From: Otis tarda
Lineage: Eukaryota; Chordata; Aves; Otidiformes; Otididae
Direction of reading: 5' to 3'
Length of the DNA stretch: 64,000 nt
NCBI GenBank assembly: GCA_026413225.1
Contig: CM048576.1
Span: 1,310,501 to 1,374,500, forward strand
A program made the position numbers and the translations under genes. The notes beneath the pieces are model-generated. The model was not told the DNA's origin. It did not search any database and was given only the letters and a program-made list of their open reading frames with translations. Shown here one piece after another: positions 1 to 9,827 of the stretch (positions are counted from its first letter, which is position 1; each line of letters opens with the position of its first letter).

Positions 1-3000
1 GAAAGTGCCCACACAGGGGTTTAATCCAGTTTACCTAGGCAAATCTCAATCAGATTAACTGCCTCCATCATCCGCGTGGCAACAAGTTTCCGCAAAGCAG
101 GATATTCCAGGGAATATGGAAACTTGGTGAATCGGGGATCATTGGCACGTGTACTTATGCGGCGCTTGCGCCAAGGCTCGTTTCCCTGGCGCGTGACACG
201 CTTGGTATCCGTGGCAGGAATTAAAGCAGTCTTCTTGGAGATGACCCCGTATCCCCTTAAGGCCTGGGAGAGACCCGCATCCGCGCTCCGCCGGCCTGGT
301 GTCTTGCGGGGGTGGACGAGAACCAATTTTCTTGTCTAGAAAAGCTGGGGAAGGGAAGGCAATAAAGCCAATTTGTGGAAGTGTAGGGAAAACGGAACGC
401 TGCTAATGTATTAGTGTCACTCGCGTATGAATAAGTCTCTGATAAATCCCCAGGTCGTCTTCTCCAGTCTAAAAATACTCCGCGAACTTGGCAGCACGTC
501 GCGGTCGTGATAATGGAAGCGCGGCGGCATGCGAATGCCGTAGCTCCTGCCCTTTCTTCCTCGGGCTGGAACAGCTCGCAGTTGTCTTAGGAAAGACAAG
601 AAGGGCATTTATATTTTGAGATGTATGAAAGCCAGGCCTGCTGAAAGGCCACAGCCTTGAAATTATCTCAATTTCGGTGGAACCAAGTGTGTTACGGAAA
701 TGTCGTGTTCCTGGACCCGTGAGAGCGGTAGAATACAAAAGCAAAATAAGAATGGCACAAAATGTAAAAACAAAAAGCTAATTTTGAACTGATTATGGTA
801 ATTTTTTTTTTTTTTTCTTTTTTAATCCCAAAGTCTGTGGAACTCCATGCTGGAAGTAATTGCGGAGCGAAAGGAGGCACTCTGCGTACGCTCAGGTTTA
901 CAAATACGTGGTACGATAGTGTCTCAGCTGAGAGAGATCCCTGATATTGGTGCTGTGCCTTCACGTTGTGACAACTTGTGAAGAAATCGGACTATTTGAT
1001 GTTTTTTGTACACGAAGGTCAGGTCCGACCTGGGTTTCTCTTTATGTTCTCATCCTTGAAAGGCCAGCAGAAAATGTCATTGAACCAGCAAGTCATCCCT
1101 AGCTTGGTCTGGTGGGTAGAGCAGAAGGACTTGGGAGTCTCCTGATGTTCTCAGTGGTCCCTCAGCAGGGGGTTGGTGGTGGTTGGTGGCCCTGGGCCAA
1201 ACGACTCTCGTTACAAGCTCGCCGAAGCTTTGGTGCTCGCTAATTTGACTTCTTGCCACTGGTTTTAGGCCATCCGCGCGCGGCACGCGGGTGGTTTCCA
1301 GGCACCCACGGCGAGAGCGTTGCCTGGTCTGTTGGTTACGGTTCAGAGGAAACACCTGAAGGATCGTTTAAACGGAACGCGGTTTGTGTACGCGGAGACA
1401 ATTCTCGGCCGGCACGTGGAGCCGAACAGCAAACAGGCTCCGGCACGGCCGTGGCCATTACTGGGTTTCGTTATCTCTGTCTCACGGTTGGCAAAACCGC
1501 GGTGCAAGCAGGTGAAGCGATGGGCTGAGGCAGTTCAGCAGCTGGTTTTAAATGGTTTGGGTTGGTTTGTTTGTTTGTTTTTCTATAAAACTTGTGTTTG
1601 GAGTGGAAAATTTGGCCGTTTTAGGGAAAGCTCTTCTGTCCCATCTCTCCAATTCCTCGCTTGCAGCTTTTCCTCTTTCCCTGTTCTCTAGGAAAAAATC
1701 CGGCCTTCATATTGATGATTTTTTACAGAAAAGCTTAAGCTGGGAGAAGTTCCGCAGAATTGGAATGGAGAGAGAGAGAGAGAGAAAAAGAACCTCTTGA
1801 AACTGAATTGCTTTGACGTTGCTGTTCCTCAAGTGCTGATACAACTGTGGAGCAGCAAAGCCTGCGTTCAGTGCGCGTATCCCGGGAGCGTACAAAAGCC
1901 AACCTCCGAAACAGGAGAGGCTGGGCCTTGGCAGCTCTCCATCCTACTCTCCTGCCCGCTAAACCAAACAATTGGAGGCTCAGCTTCTCAAAACTGATCG
2001 GCTGCTTAATTATCTCTGCCTTGGTTCTTCGTGCCGCCTGAGCTCAGCCTACGTTCGGCCCCCTGACTCAGGCTTTGCTGAGGCTGGGGCCAGTTCCGGA
2101 GGGGTCTGTAGGTTTGACCCGCTTCGCATCGGCGTACGGGAATAAATCGTGAGACTGGTTCGAAGCCAGGAATGTAAAAGGAGTTGCTCGTGGCAGGGTA
2201 TCCCTGGGGACACCGATGTCCTGGGTAGTAGCTGTGGCGTCCTGCTGTCGTGTCCAGCTTGCTGCGGTCTGACCGTTCTGAAATGCCCAAGGGGGGAAAA
2301 AAAGAATATAATCCTAATTCCCTTCTTCCCCTTTGTGATGGAGGCTGTAAATGAGTCGTTGGCAGAGCCTCTTTCCCCGTGGCGGTGTTATGGGGAGATG
2401 CAAATCCACAAGGCTCCCTTCTAATTTGGCCAGTTCAGGTTTTAAGCTTCTGGCTGTCTGGTCCGGAACTCCGAACAGGCATGTCCGCTCCCTTCTCTCC
2501 CTTCCCACCGCTCCATTATTCATCCTCCGGGAGCCGAGATGAAAGGAAGCCGGAACAAGGACACATAGGCTGCTGTGTTTGAGGGTGGGAGCAGAGCCAC
2601 GCTCCGTGGAAAAATGCTCACGTGCCTGCGGAAGCAGAGAGCATCTATAATACAAACCCAGAAAAAAAAAAAAGCGCATCGCGTTCGTTTGCTCAGCCTC
2701 TATTCAATTTTTTTTTTTCTTCTGCGATATCGTGCCCGTCTCTGTATGACTTATTCAAATTATGCTAATAAAGTAAACGACGCTTGGGAAAGGCATCCTC
2801 CGAAGCAAGGCCTGGGCTGCATGCGTATTTCTGCTGGCTGCCTGCCCGTCTGCAAACCTGGCCCTGTCTGGCACTTATTTTATTTTTTTTAATTCTCATA
2901 TTTGAATTTATCACTTGAAGTGCAGCAGAACGAGGTTCTCCTAGAATCCTACTGCTGCCGAGATGGTTTGCTCTAGAGGATGAGCGTTGATTTGGAGGAG

Positions 3001-3547
3001 GGGAGATGGGTTTTTACTCACGTGTCAACTGTGGTCACCTTTCTTATCGCACCCAGTTCTTCGAATTGTGTTTGACACGCGTGGGTCGGGAGCGGTCTCT
3101 CCCTAGACGTATCCCTAGACGTATCCTAGACGTATGAGTACATCTCACTGGGGTTTTCTGAGTCGTCTAGGAGTAGAGAGCAAATGGAGCTGCTGAGGTA
3201 CGGAGCGTAGATGTTGGGATGGCCCAGGTCACCCACGCTCTGGGAACCTGCCAGGTGACTTGTTCTCATTGAAGCTTTCCAGGTCTCCGGTCTTCAAACG
3301 TTCCCGCTGTTTGGATAATGCATAAAGCTCCAGCGCTCGCTAGAGTCAAATATTCTTCTCTAGCATCTTAGGTTTTTAAAAAATGGCTAAGAATAAGTTT
3401 TTACTTGAAAACCTTCCCCTTGCCCTCTGTGCAACCTGTTTCTCCTTTCTAACCTGTCACGCTTCCTCCGAGACCTTGCATCTCTCTAAACACACGACTG
3501 CCACGAGGGTTAACCGACCTTTTGTACGAGGATCAGGCTGCCCAGGC
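1..3547. other. 3' flanking DNA, no gene seen
   Basis: No open frame here resembles a known protein, and none has splice or codon support. It holds a short poly(T) run (about 801-816), an (AG)n run near 1768-1784 and the small tandem repeat at 3101-3136. The part 2390-2900 contains an octamer ATGCAAAT (2398-2405) and AT-rich stretches, but nothing decisive. Confidence 0.6.
3101..3136. repeat. Three-copy short tandem repeat, about 12 bp unit
   Basis: The unit CCTAGACGTATC is repeated three times in a row with small variations. It is a local duplication with no sign of function. Confidence 0.7.
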
Positions 3548-3700
3548 TGGGCAGGGCAACTGGAACAGGTTGCCCAGTGAGGTGGTGGATGCCCCATCCC
3601 TGGAAACATTCCAGGCCAGGTTGGATGAGGCTCTGAGCAACCGGATCGGGTTGGAGATGTCCCTGCTCCTGGCAGGGGGGTTGGACTGGGTGGGCTTCTT
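3548..3700 (+). mobile_element. CR1 LINE fragment, 3' region (copy 1)
   Basis: It matches the CR1 tail from GGTTGCCCAG through GTGGTGGATGCCCC to GGGGGGTTGGACTGGGTGGG. It lacks the terminal ATTCTATG repeats and the preceding CCTTCC block, so its 3' end was deleted after insertion. It carries the TTGGATGAGG variant, shared with copy 7. Confidence 0.88.
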
Positions 3701-4612
3701 CCCTTTGTCTCCCGTTCATCGCACCAGTGAGGGTTCCCCCGTGATGTTGGGGAGGCGTTGGGTGGCACAACAGGGAACGTGTTGGCTTTGTGTCCGCGGG
3801 CCGTGGTGGTGGCTCAGGAACGTTTTCCCCTCCTCTGTGAACGCAGGAGGCTTCTCCCCTGCGCGCGGGCAGCGGCGGAGCGGAGGGGAACTGGGGTGAG
3901 GTGCTGCGTAAAGGCCTGAAATTCAACACCGGGGCGTTAGGTGGTAAAGCAGGAGGCTCTTGCGTGGTTCTGGTGCTTGATGGGCTTCTCGTGTCACAAG
4001 AACTCTCCTCCCTGTGTGGTCCTGTCGCCTCCTCGAACCGGGAGCACTTGCAGGGAGAGAAATCCGCAGCAAGAGACGTAAAGACGAGGCAGATCGGGTG
4101 CAGCTCTGCGAAGAGCCTGGAGGAGGCCGGCGTTGGGCAGCGAGGTCGTCCCAGGGAGGTGATAAGGCAGATGCGGTAAGAGAGCCTGGCTTGGCTGCCA
4201 GTTTGAACCGTGAAGTGGGGACACAACGCCTGAAGTGGAGGGTGTCTGTCTGGAGGCTGCTGATTGACTTTGGCCCGCTGAGGCCAGGAGGGATCGGGGG
4301 CTCTGAACTCAAGGATCAAGACGCCCATGAGGGAGGTGAGGCAACAGCCTGAGCTGTTGAGATCCAGTGGCCAGGAGATGTTGGGCAGCGGGCATCTTTG
4401 TCTCGTTGACGTGCCAAAGGCGTGGATCTGCAGAGGGAAAAGCCCTCGGCTTTGGCTGAAAGGCAAAAAGATAAACCGCGGCCGGGTGGGAAGGTGGGGC
4501 TGGCTCACGGGAGGGAAAGAGGAATTGTTTGGGCTGGTTGTGAGGCTCCAAGGGCCAAAGCGATCGCTTGGAAGAGGAGCTGTGCGGAGGGCTGAAGAAC
4601 CTTGTTTTAAAT
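3701..4612. other. Flank between two CR1 copies
   Basis: GC-rich sequence without a recognisable gene. A long minus-strand open frame that crosses both CR1 copies (3510-4661) has no homology I recognise apart from CR1. Confidence 0.5.
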
Positions 4613-4987
4613 CATAGAATGGTAGGATCACAGAATGGTTTGGGCTGGAAGGGACCATCAAAGCCCACCCAGCCCAACCCCCCTGCCAGGAGCAGGGACA
4701 TCTCCAACCGGATCAGGTTGCTCAGAGTCCCGGCCAGCCTGGCCTGGAACGTTTCCAGGGATGGGGCATCCACCACCTCTCTGGGCAACCTGGGCCAGTG
4801 CTCCACCACCCTCAGCGTAAAAAATTTTTTCCTAATATCCAATCTAAATCTGCCTCCCTCTATTTTGAAACCGTTACCCCTCGTCCTGTCCCACCAGGCC
4901 CTGCTGAAGAGTCTCTCCCCACCTTTCCTGCAGCCCCCTTTGGGCACTGGGAGCCGCTCTCAGCTCTCCCCGGAGCCTCCTCTTCAT
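4613..4987 (-). mobile_element. CR1 LINE fragment, 3' region (copy 2)
   Basis: Minus-oriented CR1 with the terminal ATTCTATGATT at 4613-4640. It extends through the conserved tail to the segment complementary to the GAGAGACTCTTCAGCAGGGCC and GGAGCCTCC regions. It is one of the two longest uninterrupted CR1 stretches in the window. A minus-strand frame of 111 codons within it is retroelement-derived and not a gene. Confidence 0.92.
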
Positions 4988-6349
4988 GGTACCCTACGGT
5001 GCCGACCGCGCCCCCAAACTGACCTGAGGACTTTGTCCCACGGCATGCGCGCACCTAGCTGACAGGCTAAAAAAAAAAAAAGAAATGCTCAGGAAAGAGG
5101 GGTGCTAATTAATCTTAGCAGGGCATTAATTATTTTTTTTTTAATGAAATAAAAAAATCCCCCCTTAGATATCAGGAGTTGCAAACCTGAAGAGAAGCTC
5201 CCAGAATGGCACATAAGCCTTTAAAACGGGCTGAAGAGCTGCGTTTCGGAGGAGAACGCGGTCGAACAGCGCTACCTCGTGGAAGCACTTCTTCAGGAAA
5301 AAAAAAATCAGTTTCAAAGCCTAGGGTTTTCCCAGTCCTTAGACTTTCGATCAATCCTTCTCCCCCCTCCCCGGTGCTCTGCGTGTAAATCTCAGCCAGG
5401 AGGATGAGGCTGGCAGAGGACATTTTGGGTGGCTTTTTAATTTTTTTTAATTTAATTTTTTTTTTTTTTTTCTCCTTTGAGATGCGCTCTGGACATTCCT
5501 CGCGCGCAGCCCCGACTCCTCTTTCGGTACGCGGCAAGACGCTCGCGGGAGCGTCGCTCGAGGCGACGGCCCTTGTCGGCTGGGGCCAAACCAAGCGGGG
5601 AGGCGGCGCGGCGCTTTTGGGGACGCTCCGTGAGAAAGCGGGTTTGGATTTCTGCTACCCCCTTCCCCGCCAAACCCGAGCCTCGTCTCGCCTTCCGCAC
5701 CCGAGAAGACGTAAAAACCAAACAATTATCCTCTGGACAATTAACGTACCGCGCAGAAAACCTGCTGAGCCGCCGCGAGCGCTTCAGCTCGGGTGTGAAT
5801 TTGTCTCCCGGACTTCAGAAGAGTTGGGATTTTTGTTCATTTTTCCGTATTTCGTGTTCCGTACGTCTGCGTTTCGGTTGCGTCCCAGCTTTGGCCTTGA
5901 GGACGCCCTCGGTGTTCGAGGCCCGCCGCTGCGGTGGGAGAGGCGTTGCGCGCGCTGGAGTAGGGTGGCGTTTGAGCTGGAGTAGGGTGGCGTTTGACAA
6001 TTCCGTTCACAAACGGCAAACAATTCCATCCGTGGTGGGAACGGCGGGAATTCCTGCCGCCGGGAAGGGACAGGGAAGGGGTGGGGGGCTCAGCTGGTGG
6101 GACCCTTCCTACGAGGACGAGAAAGGACTGCTAGGAGTCCTTTCAAGGTTAAAAACGTAAGAAATGAGCTTTCTTTAATCACCTTTCTGCTGTTAATTAA
6201 CTATGACCGAGCCGGCGGCGTTGCTGGAACCCCTCCCGGCCCACCCCGAGGGCCGAGCCGGCCCGCGCCATCTGTTTCTCCGAACTGCGTCGGCCCCGTG
6301 CCGTCCGTGCCAACGCCACGCCGCGTCGCCCTGCGTGAGGAGGAAGGGA
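4988..6349. other. Flank upstream of the candidate poly(A) site
   Basis: No gene seen. It contains poly(T) and poly(A) runs (5068-5080, 5140-5152, 5452-5472), a CpG-rich pocket (5500-5660) and the 20-bp-period duplication at 5955-5997. Part of it may belong to the 3' UTR if the transcript runs past 6372. Confidence 0.4.
5955..5997. repeat. Two tandem copies of a roughly 20-bp unit
   Basis: The unit CTGGAGTAGGGTGGCGTTTG occurs twice back to back with no mismatch between the copies. This suggests a recent slippage duplication. Confidence 0.8.
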
Positions 6350-6371
6350 CGCTAAAAAAAGGCCAGGCTGG

Positions 6372-6377
6372 TTTATT
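6372..6377 (-). terminator. Candidate distal poly(A) signal AATAAA
   Basis: The hexamer AATAAA is read on the minus strand, about 3.45 kb after the ARHGAP32 stop codon. I saw no other canonical hexamer on this strand between here and 9710. Variant ATTAAA motifs occur at about 6516 and 7776. The resulting 3' UTR length would fit a brain-expressed gene, but cleavage is not proven. Confidence 0.35.
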
Positions 6378-6787
6378 TGTCGTCACGAAGCCGTCGTGAG
6401 GCCGAGAGGGGCCTAAGGTGAGCGATTTTCCAACAGTACAACTCCCAAGTCCCTTCCTCCTTTGTCTTCAAAGCCTCCCTCCAAAGCAGGGCTCTAAACG
6501 GGCCCCCCCCTCCCTTTTTAATATTAATTAACGAGGCAGAGGCAACAAAAAAAATAGACAGAACCAGAAGGAAGTAGTTTTGAACCTGGCTTGATTAACG
6601 CTGTCGGCTTGTACATCCGAGCGCGAGCTCAGCAGGACCGCTGCTTTTTGTTTGACACCACGAGACGCCTCGGTCCGGATTGTTGCGTTACAGCACAAAT
6701 TAAAAAAAAAAAAAAAACAAAAAAAAAAAACAACAAATGAAAGCACAGCTGCATCGTACAAGGTGAGGAGGAGATGAGAAATCGAAG

Positions 6788-6828
6788 TATTTACAGAGAA
6801 GGGGGAAAAACCACAAAAAATATTTACA
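6788..6828 (-). promoter_or_regulatory. Pair of Pumilio-type elements (TGTAAATA x2)
   Basis: TGTAAATA occurs twice on the minus strand, at 6828-6821 and 6795-6788, 33 nt apart, inside the likely 3' UTR. UGUANAUA is the established PUM1/PUM2 recognition sequence, and paired sites are common in neuronal 3' UTRs. The match is seen in the sequence; binding is inferred. Confidence 0.4.
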
Positions 6829-9709
6829 TAAAAATACATTTTACAGACGCTCGATAAATTAAAGTGAAGGGAGCTCTGGGTTGTTTCTCTCATGCGGCTC
6901 AGGGAAAAGAAAAAAAAAAAATCAAATTTTCTACAGCAGGAAAATGAACCGCGAAACAACCCTTTTCCCCTCCTCCCTCCCCCCAGCTCTGCGCACCGAG
7001 GTTTGACGCCGTCGGCTCGGTTAAACCCGAACAACGCCGCGTATCCGGCGAAAAACGAGCTGCCTTGCCTCAGCCGCCTCGGACAAAACGCGTGAAATAA
7101 TTTCTCATCCCCGTTTCCTCACGCGCGACGCGTCGCTTCACGCGGAGGGCGGAGTGCGCGGGAGGGCCTGGCCCGTTCCGGGGTGAAGGGGGAACAGGAC
7201 CTTTTCAAGTTGGTTTTGGGTTTTGTGTAGCAACTCCCTACCCCTTACTGACCCCCCCTCCTTCAAATGATGAGCACGAAACGAGGAGCTCTGGAAAGAC
7301 GCAGGCACAAAGTTGTGGTGGTGGCGGTGTCATCTACAGACTTCACGCGGTAAGACTCTTAAAAAATGAGAAATTAATTCTTGACTTCACAGGGGCGAGG
7401 TCCTGGTGAGCCACCTAACATCTCCTCCTTCGCCAAGGAAGGTGGCCCATCCCACCCCGAAGCGCAGGCGGGAACGCAGAGCCGGAGCGCGCCGTGGGAC
7501 CCCAACTCCCGCGCGCAGCGGGGAGAAAACTTCGGCGGCGGGAAGTGAAGGTGCAGACGGCTTGTGGCAAGGCTGAGGGGGTTATCGAAGCTCGCAGCCG
7601 CTCGTCACCTCGCTGGAGGTTCAAGAGTCATCTGCGTTGCCGTCTCCGTGCTCCTCTCTCCCATTTCTCCGCCGGGACGAGAACTGAACCGCCCACCTAC
7701 CTCCAGCTCATCCTGCCTGGACATCTGGGGTCGCCTCCCCTCCTCGTTAACCTCAGCTAATGACTTCTGGTTTGACTTTAATTACTCAGCAGCCATCTAG
7801 GCGGATGGGCGCGCGCTTCCAGAAGCAATTTTTGGAAAGGCGCTGAAAGCTTTTTGCTTCCCGTGGGATGATGGCGGGGTGCTCGGCACCCGGCACTTCG
7901 GAGGACGCAGCGGAAGAGCCCGGGCTCCGGCAGCGAGACGGTGAGGAACAGAAGTTGTGGGATCTCCAGAGGGAGAGAGCGGCTTCGAGCAGGAAAATCC
8001 CGAGGGGCCGGGTTCGGGATGATCCCGGTGAGGCCCAAGGGAGGGCGGGAGAGGCGCTGCGGAGAGCGAGGTTTGCCCTGAATCCCACCCAGCCTGACCC
8101 AAACGCGTCGTCCCCGCCGGAGCCCTCAGCAGGGAGACCGTGCCGCCAGGGCTGAGGACTGGTACCAGTCCCCTACTGGGAAAGGACGTGCTTAAACTGG
8201 GTGAGCGCGCAGGCAGGAACTGGGACGGGTCAGCCTTTCCCAGGGTGTCAGCTGGCAATGCAGGGCTCACCTTTCTGAATATTTTTGTTACTTTTCCTTA
8301 AAATAAACACCCAAAAAACCCCCAAAACCCCCCACTCGCCACCCCCTCTACCTGGCGATGACTCCTGCATCACAGCACTGCTTCGCTTTTTTTTTTTTTT
8401 TAATTTTTTAATTTTTTAATTTTTTTTTTTCTAACTGTCAAATTTTTTTTTCCTGTAACATGTAAGAACAACTCTTCTGAACAAAACGCTTGAAACGAGA
8501 ACATTGCACAATAAAATAGAAGGGTAAGGTAGTGTCGTTAAACGGCCCCAGACGAAGCTACGGAATTAGAAGCAAACGGGGAAAGACTAATTAGCTACTA
8601 GAAGCAGGGTTTCCTTACGAATTAAAAGCCCCAAAACAGCCATGAAACTTCAGAACGAAACAGCTAAATTCCCTTCAACTTCCACCTGTGTCCAGGTTTT
8701 CAATGAAACATTAAAGAAGAACTTTGAGAAAGGGGCGAGAAGTTTCCCAACCGGAAGGAATTCCCCGGAATTCGTCGGTGACAAAATTCCTAAATCTCAG
8801 GCGTCGCTTGCGAGCCGGTGGCTGGGGTTGTGGAGAGGCCGCCCCGCGCGCGGCGCCGCGGAAAAACGTTTCGGCGCCTCGGACGCCGCCGTTACTGGTG
8901 CGTACTGGCCGCCCCCCCCGGTCCCGACCGCTGGTAGGAGCTACGCTTGCTGGTCCCAACTGTGGGTGCGGTTTGGGGTATTTTTGTGGGTTTTTGGGTT
9001 AATTTTTGGGGATGAGAAACGCTAATCTGCCCTGCTAGGCTTCTACAGCCGGCCTCTGCTTACCCACAGAGAGGTGTAATTTGATTTCTCGGGCTCGGAG
9101 GCAGCTCGTTAAGCAGGCAATTAAAAAAAAAAGCGCGTCGTGTTTTCAGCTTGCCTCAGAGCTTCTTTCGCAGGCTTGAGGTCAAAACGCTTCAAAGGAT
9201 CCGAAGCGGATCCGCTAAACCTAAGGACTAATTCTAACGGGAGAGAGGCAGGACCTCGGCGTTTGTCCAGAAGGAAATATTTGGGGATGAAAAATACGTA
9301 ACCTCGCGGGGGCAGGAGAGTGGTTTGTTTTTCCAAGGCGAGCCGTTCTTGGAAGCTAGCGGTGGGATGGGCGACGCTACGCGGGGAGAGGAGCTGCATG
9401 CACGGGCCGTCATGCGAGGAAGCGGCGGTTTAACGGCCAACGTCAAATCTGAGGGAGGAAAAAATTCACCGTTTTCCTTCCCTCCCTGCCTCTGTCAGCT
9501 CTGCCCGGCCTCTCTGGCAAGGTCTGCGTGCCAAAGCCTGCCCTGGCGTCCCGGTTGTCTCAAAAACGACGTGAAAAAGCGCTAACTCTGCTACCTAAAC
9601 CAGGGAGGGGCGGGGTGGGGCCGAGGGTGGCTTTGCTTCGCTCATCGGGGCGGGGTCAAGGTCGGGTTTTTTTTGGTTTGGTGGGGTTTTTTTTTGTTTG
9701 TTTTTATAT

Positions 9710-9715
9710 TTTATT
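9710..9715 (-). terminator. Candidate proximal poly(A) signal in A-rich tract
   Basis: AATAAA on the minus strand, 113 nt downstream of the stop codon, embedded in an A-rich tract (9665-9760 read on the minus strand). It could support a short 3' UTR isoform, or it may only be a site of false oligo-dT priming. Confidence 0.2.
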
Positions 9716-9827
9716 GGGGGTTTTTTTGTTGTTGTTGGTTTTTTTTTCTTTTTTCTATCACTGAAAAAATAAAACAGTCCGCTGTCCAGCAGAGGCTGCT
9801 TAGACTCTATCCCTGCTTCCCCCCCGC

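Larger units (their letters stand above)
6350..9827 (-). other. ARHGAP32: Probable ARHGAP32 3' UTR
   Basis: This is the stretch directly after the TGA on the minus strand. No coding signal is seen on either strand. The segment 6660-6860 reads like conserved 3' UTR on the minus strand: AT-rich, with two TGTAAATA elements. The end is placed near a canonical AATAAA (minus strand, 6377-6372). An earlier AATAAA lies only 113 nt after the stop (9715-9710) inside an A-rich tract. Extent is inferred; no transcript evidence is available here. Confidence 0.45.

Noticed and set aside
3510..4661. Minus-strand open frame of 383 codons
   Set aside because: It runs through two CR1 fragments in different orientations, and its recognisable parts are antisense CR1. 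There is no gene-like content.
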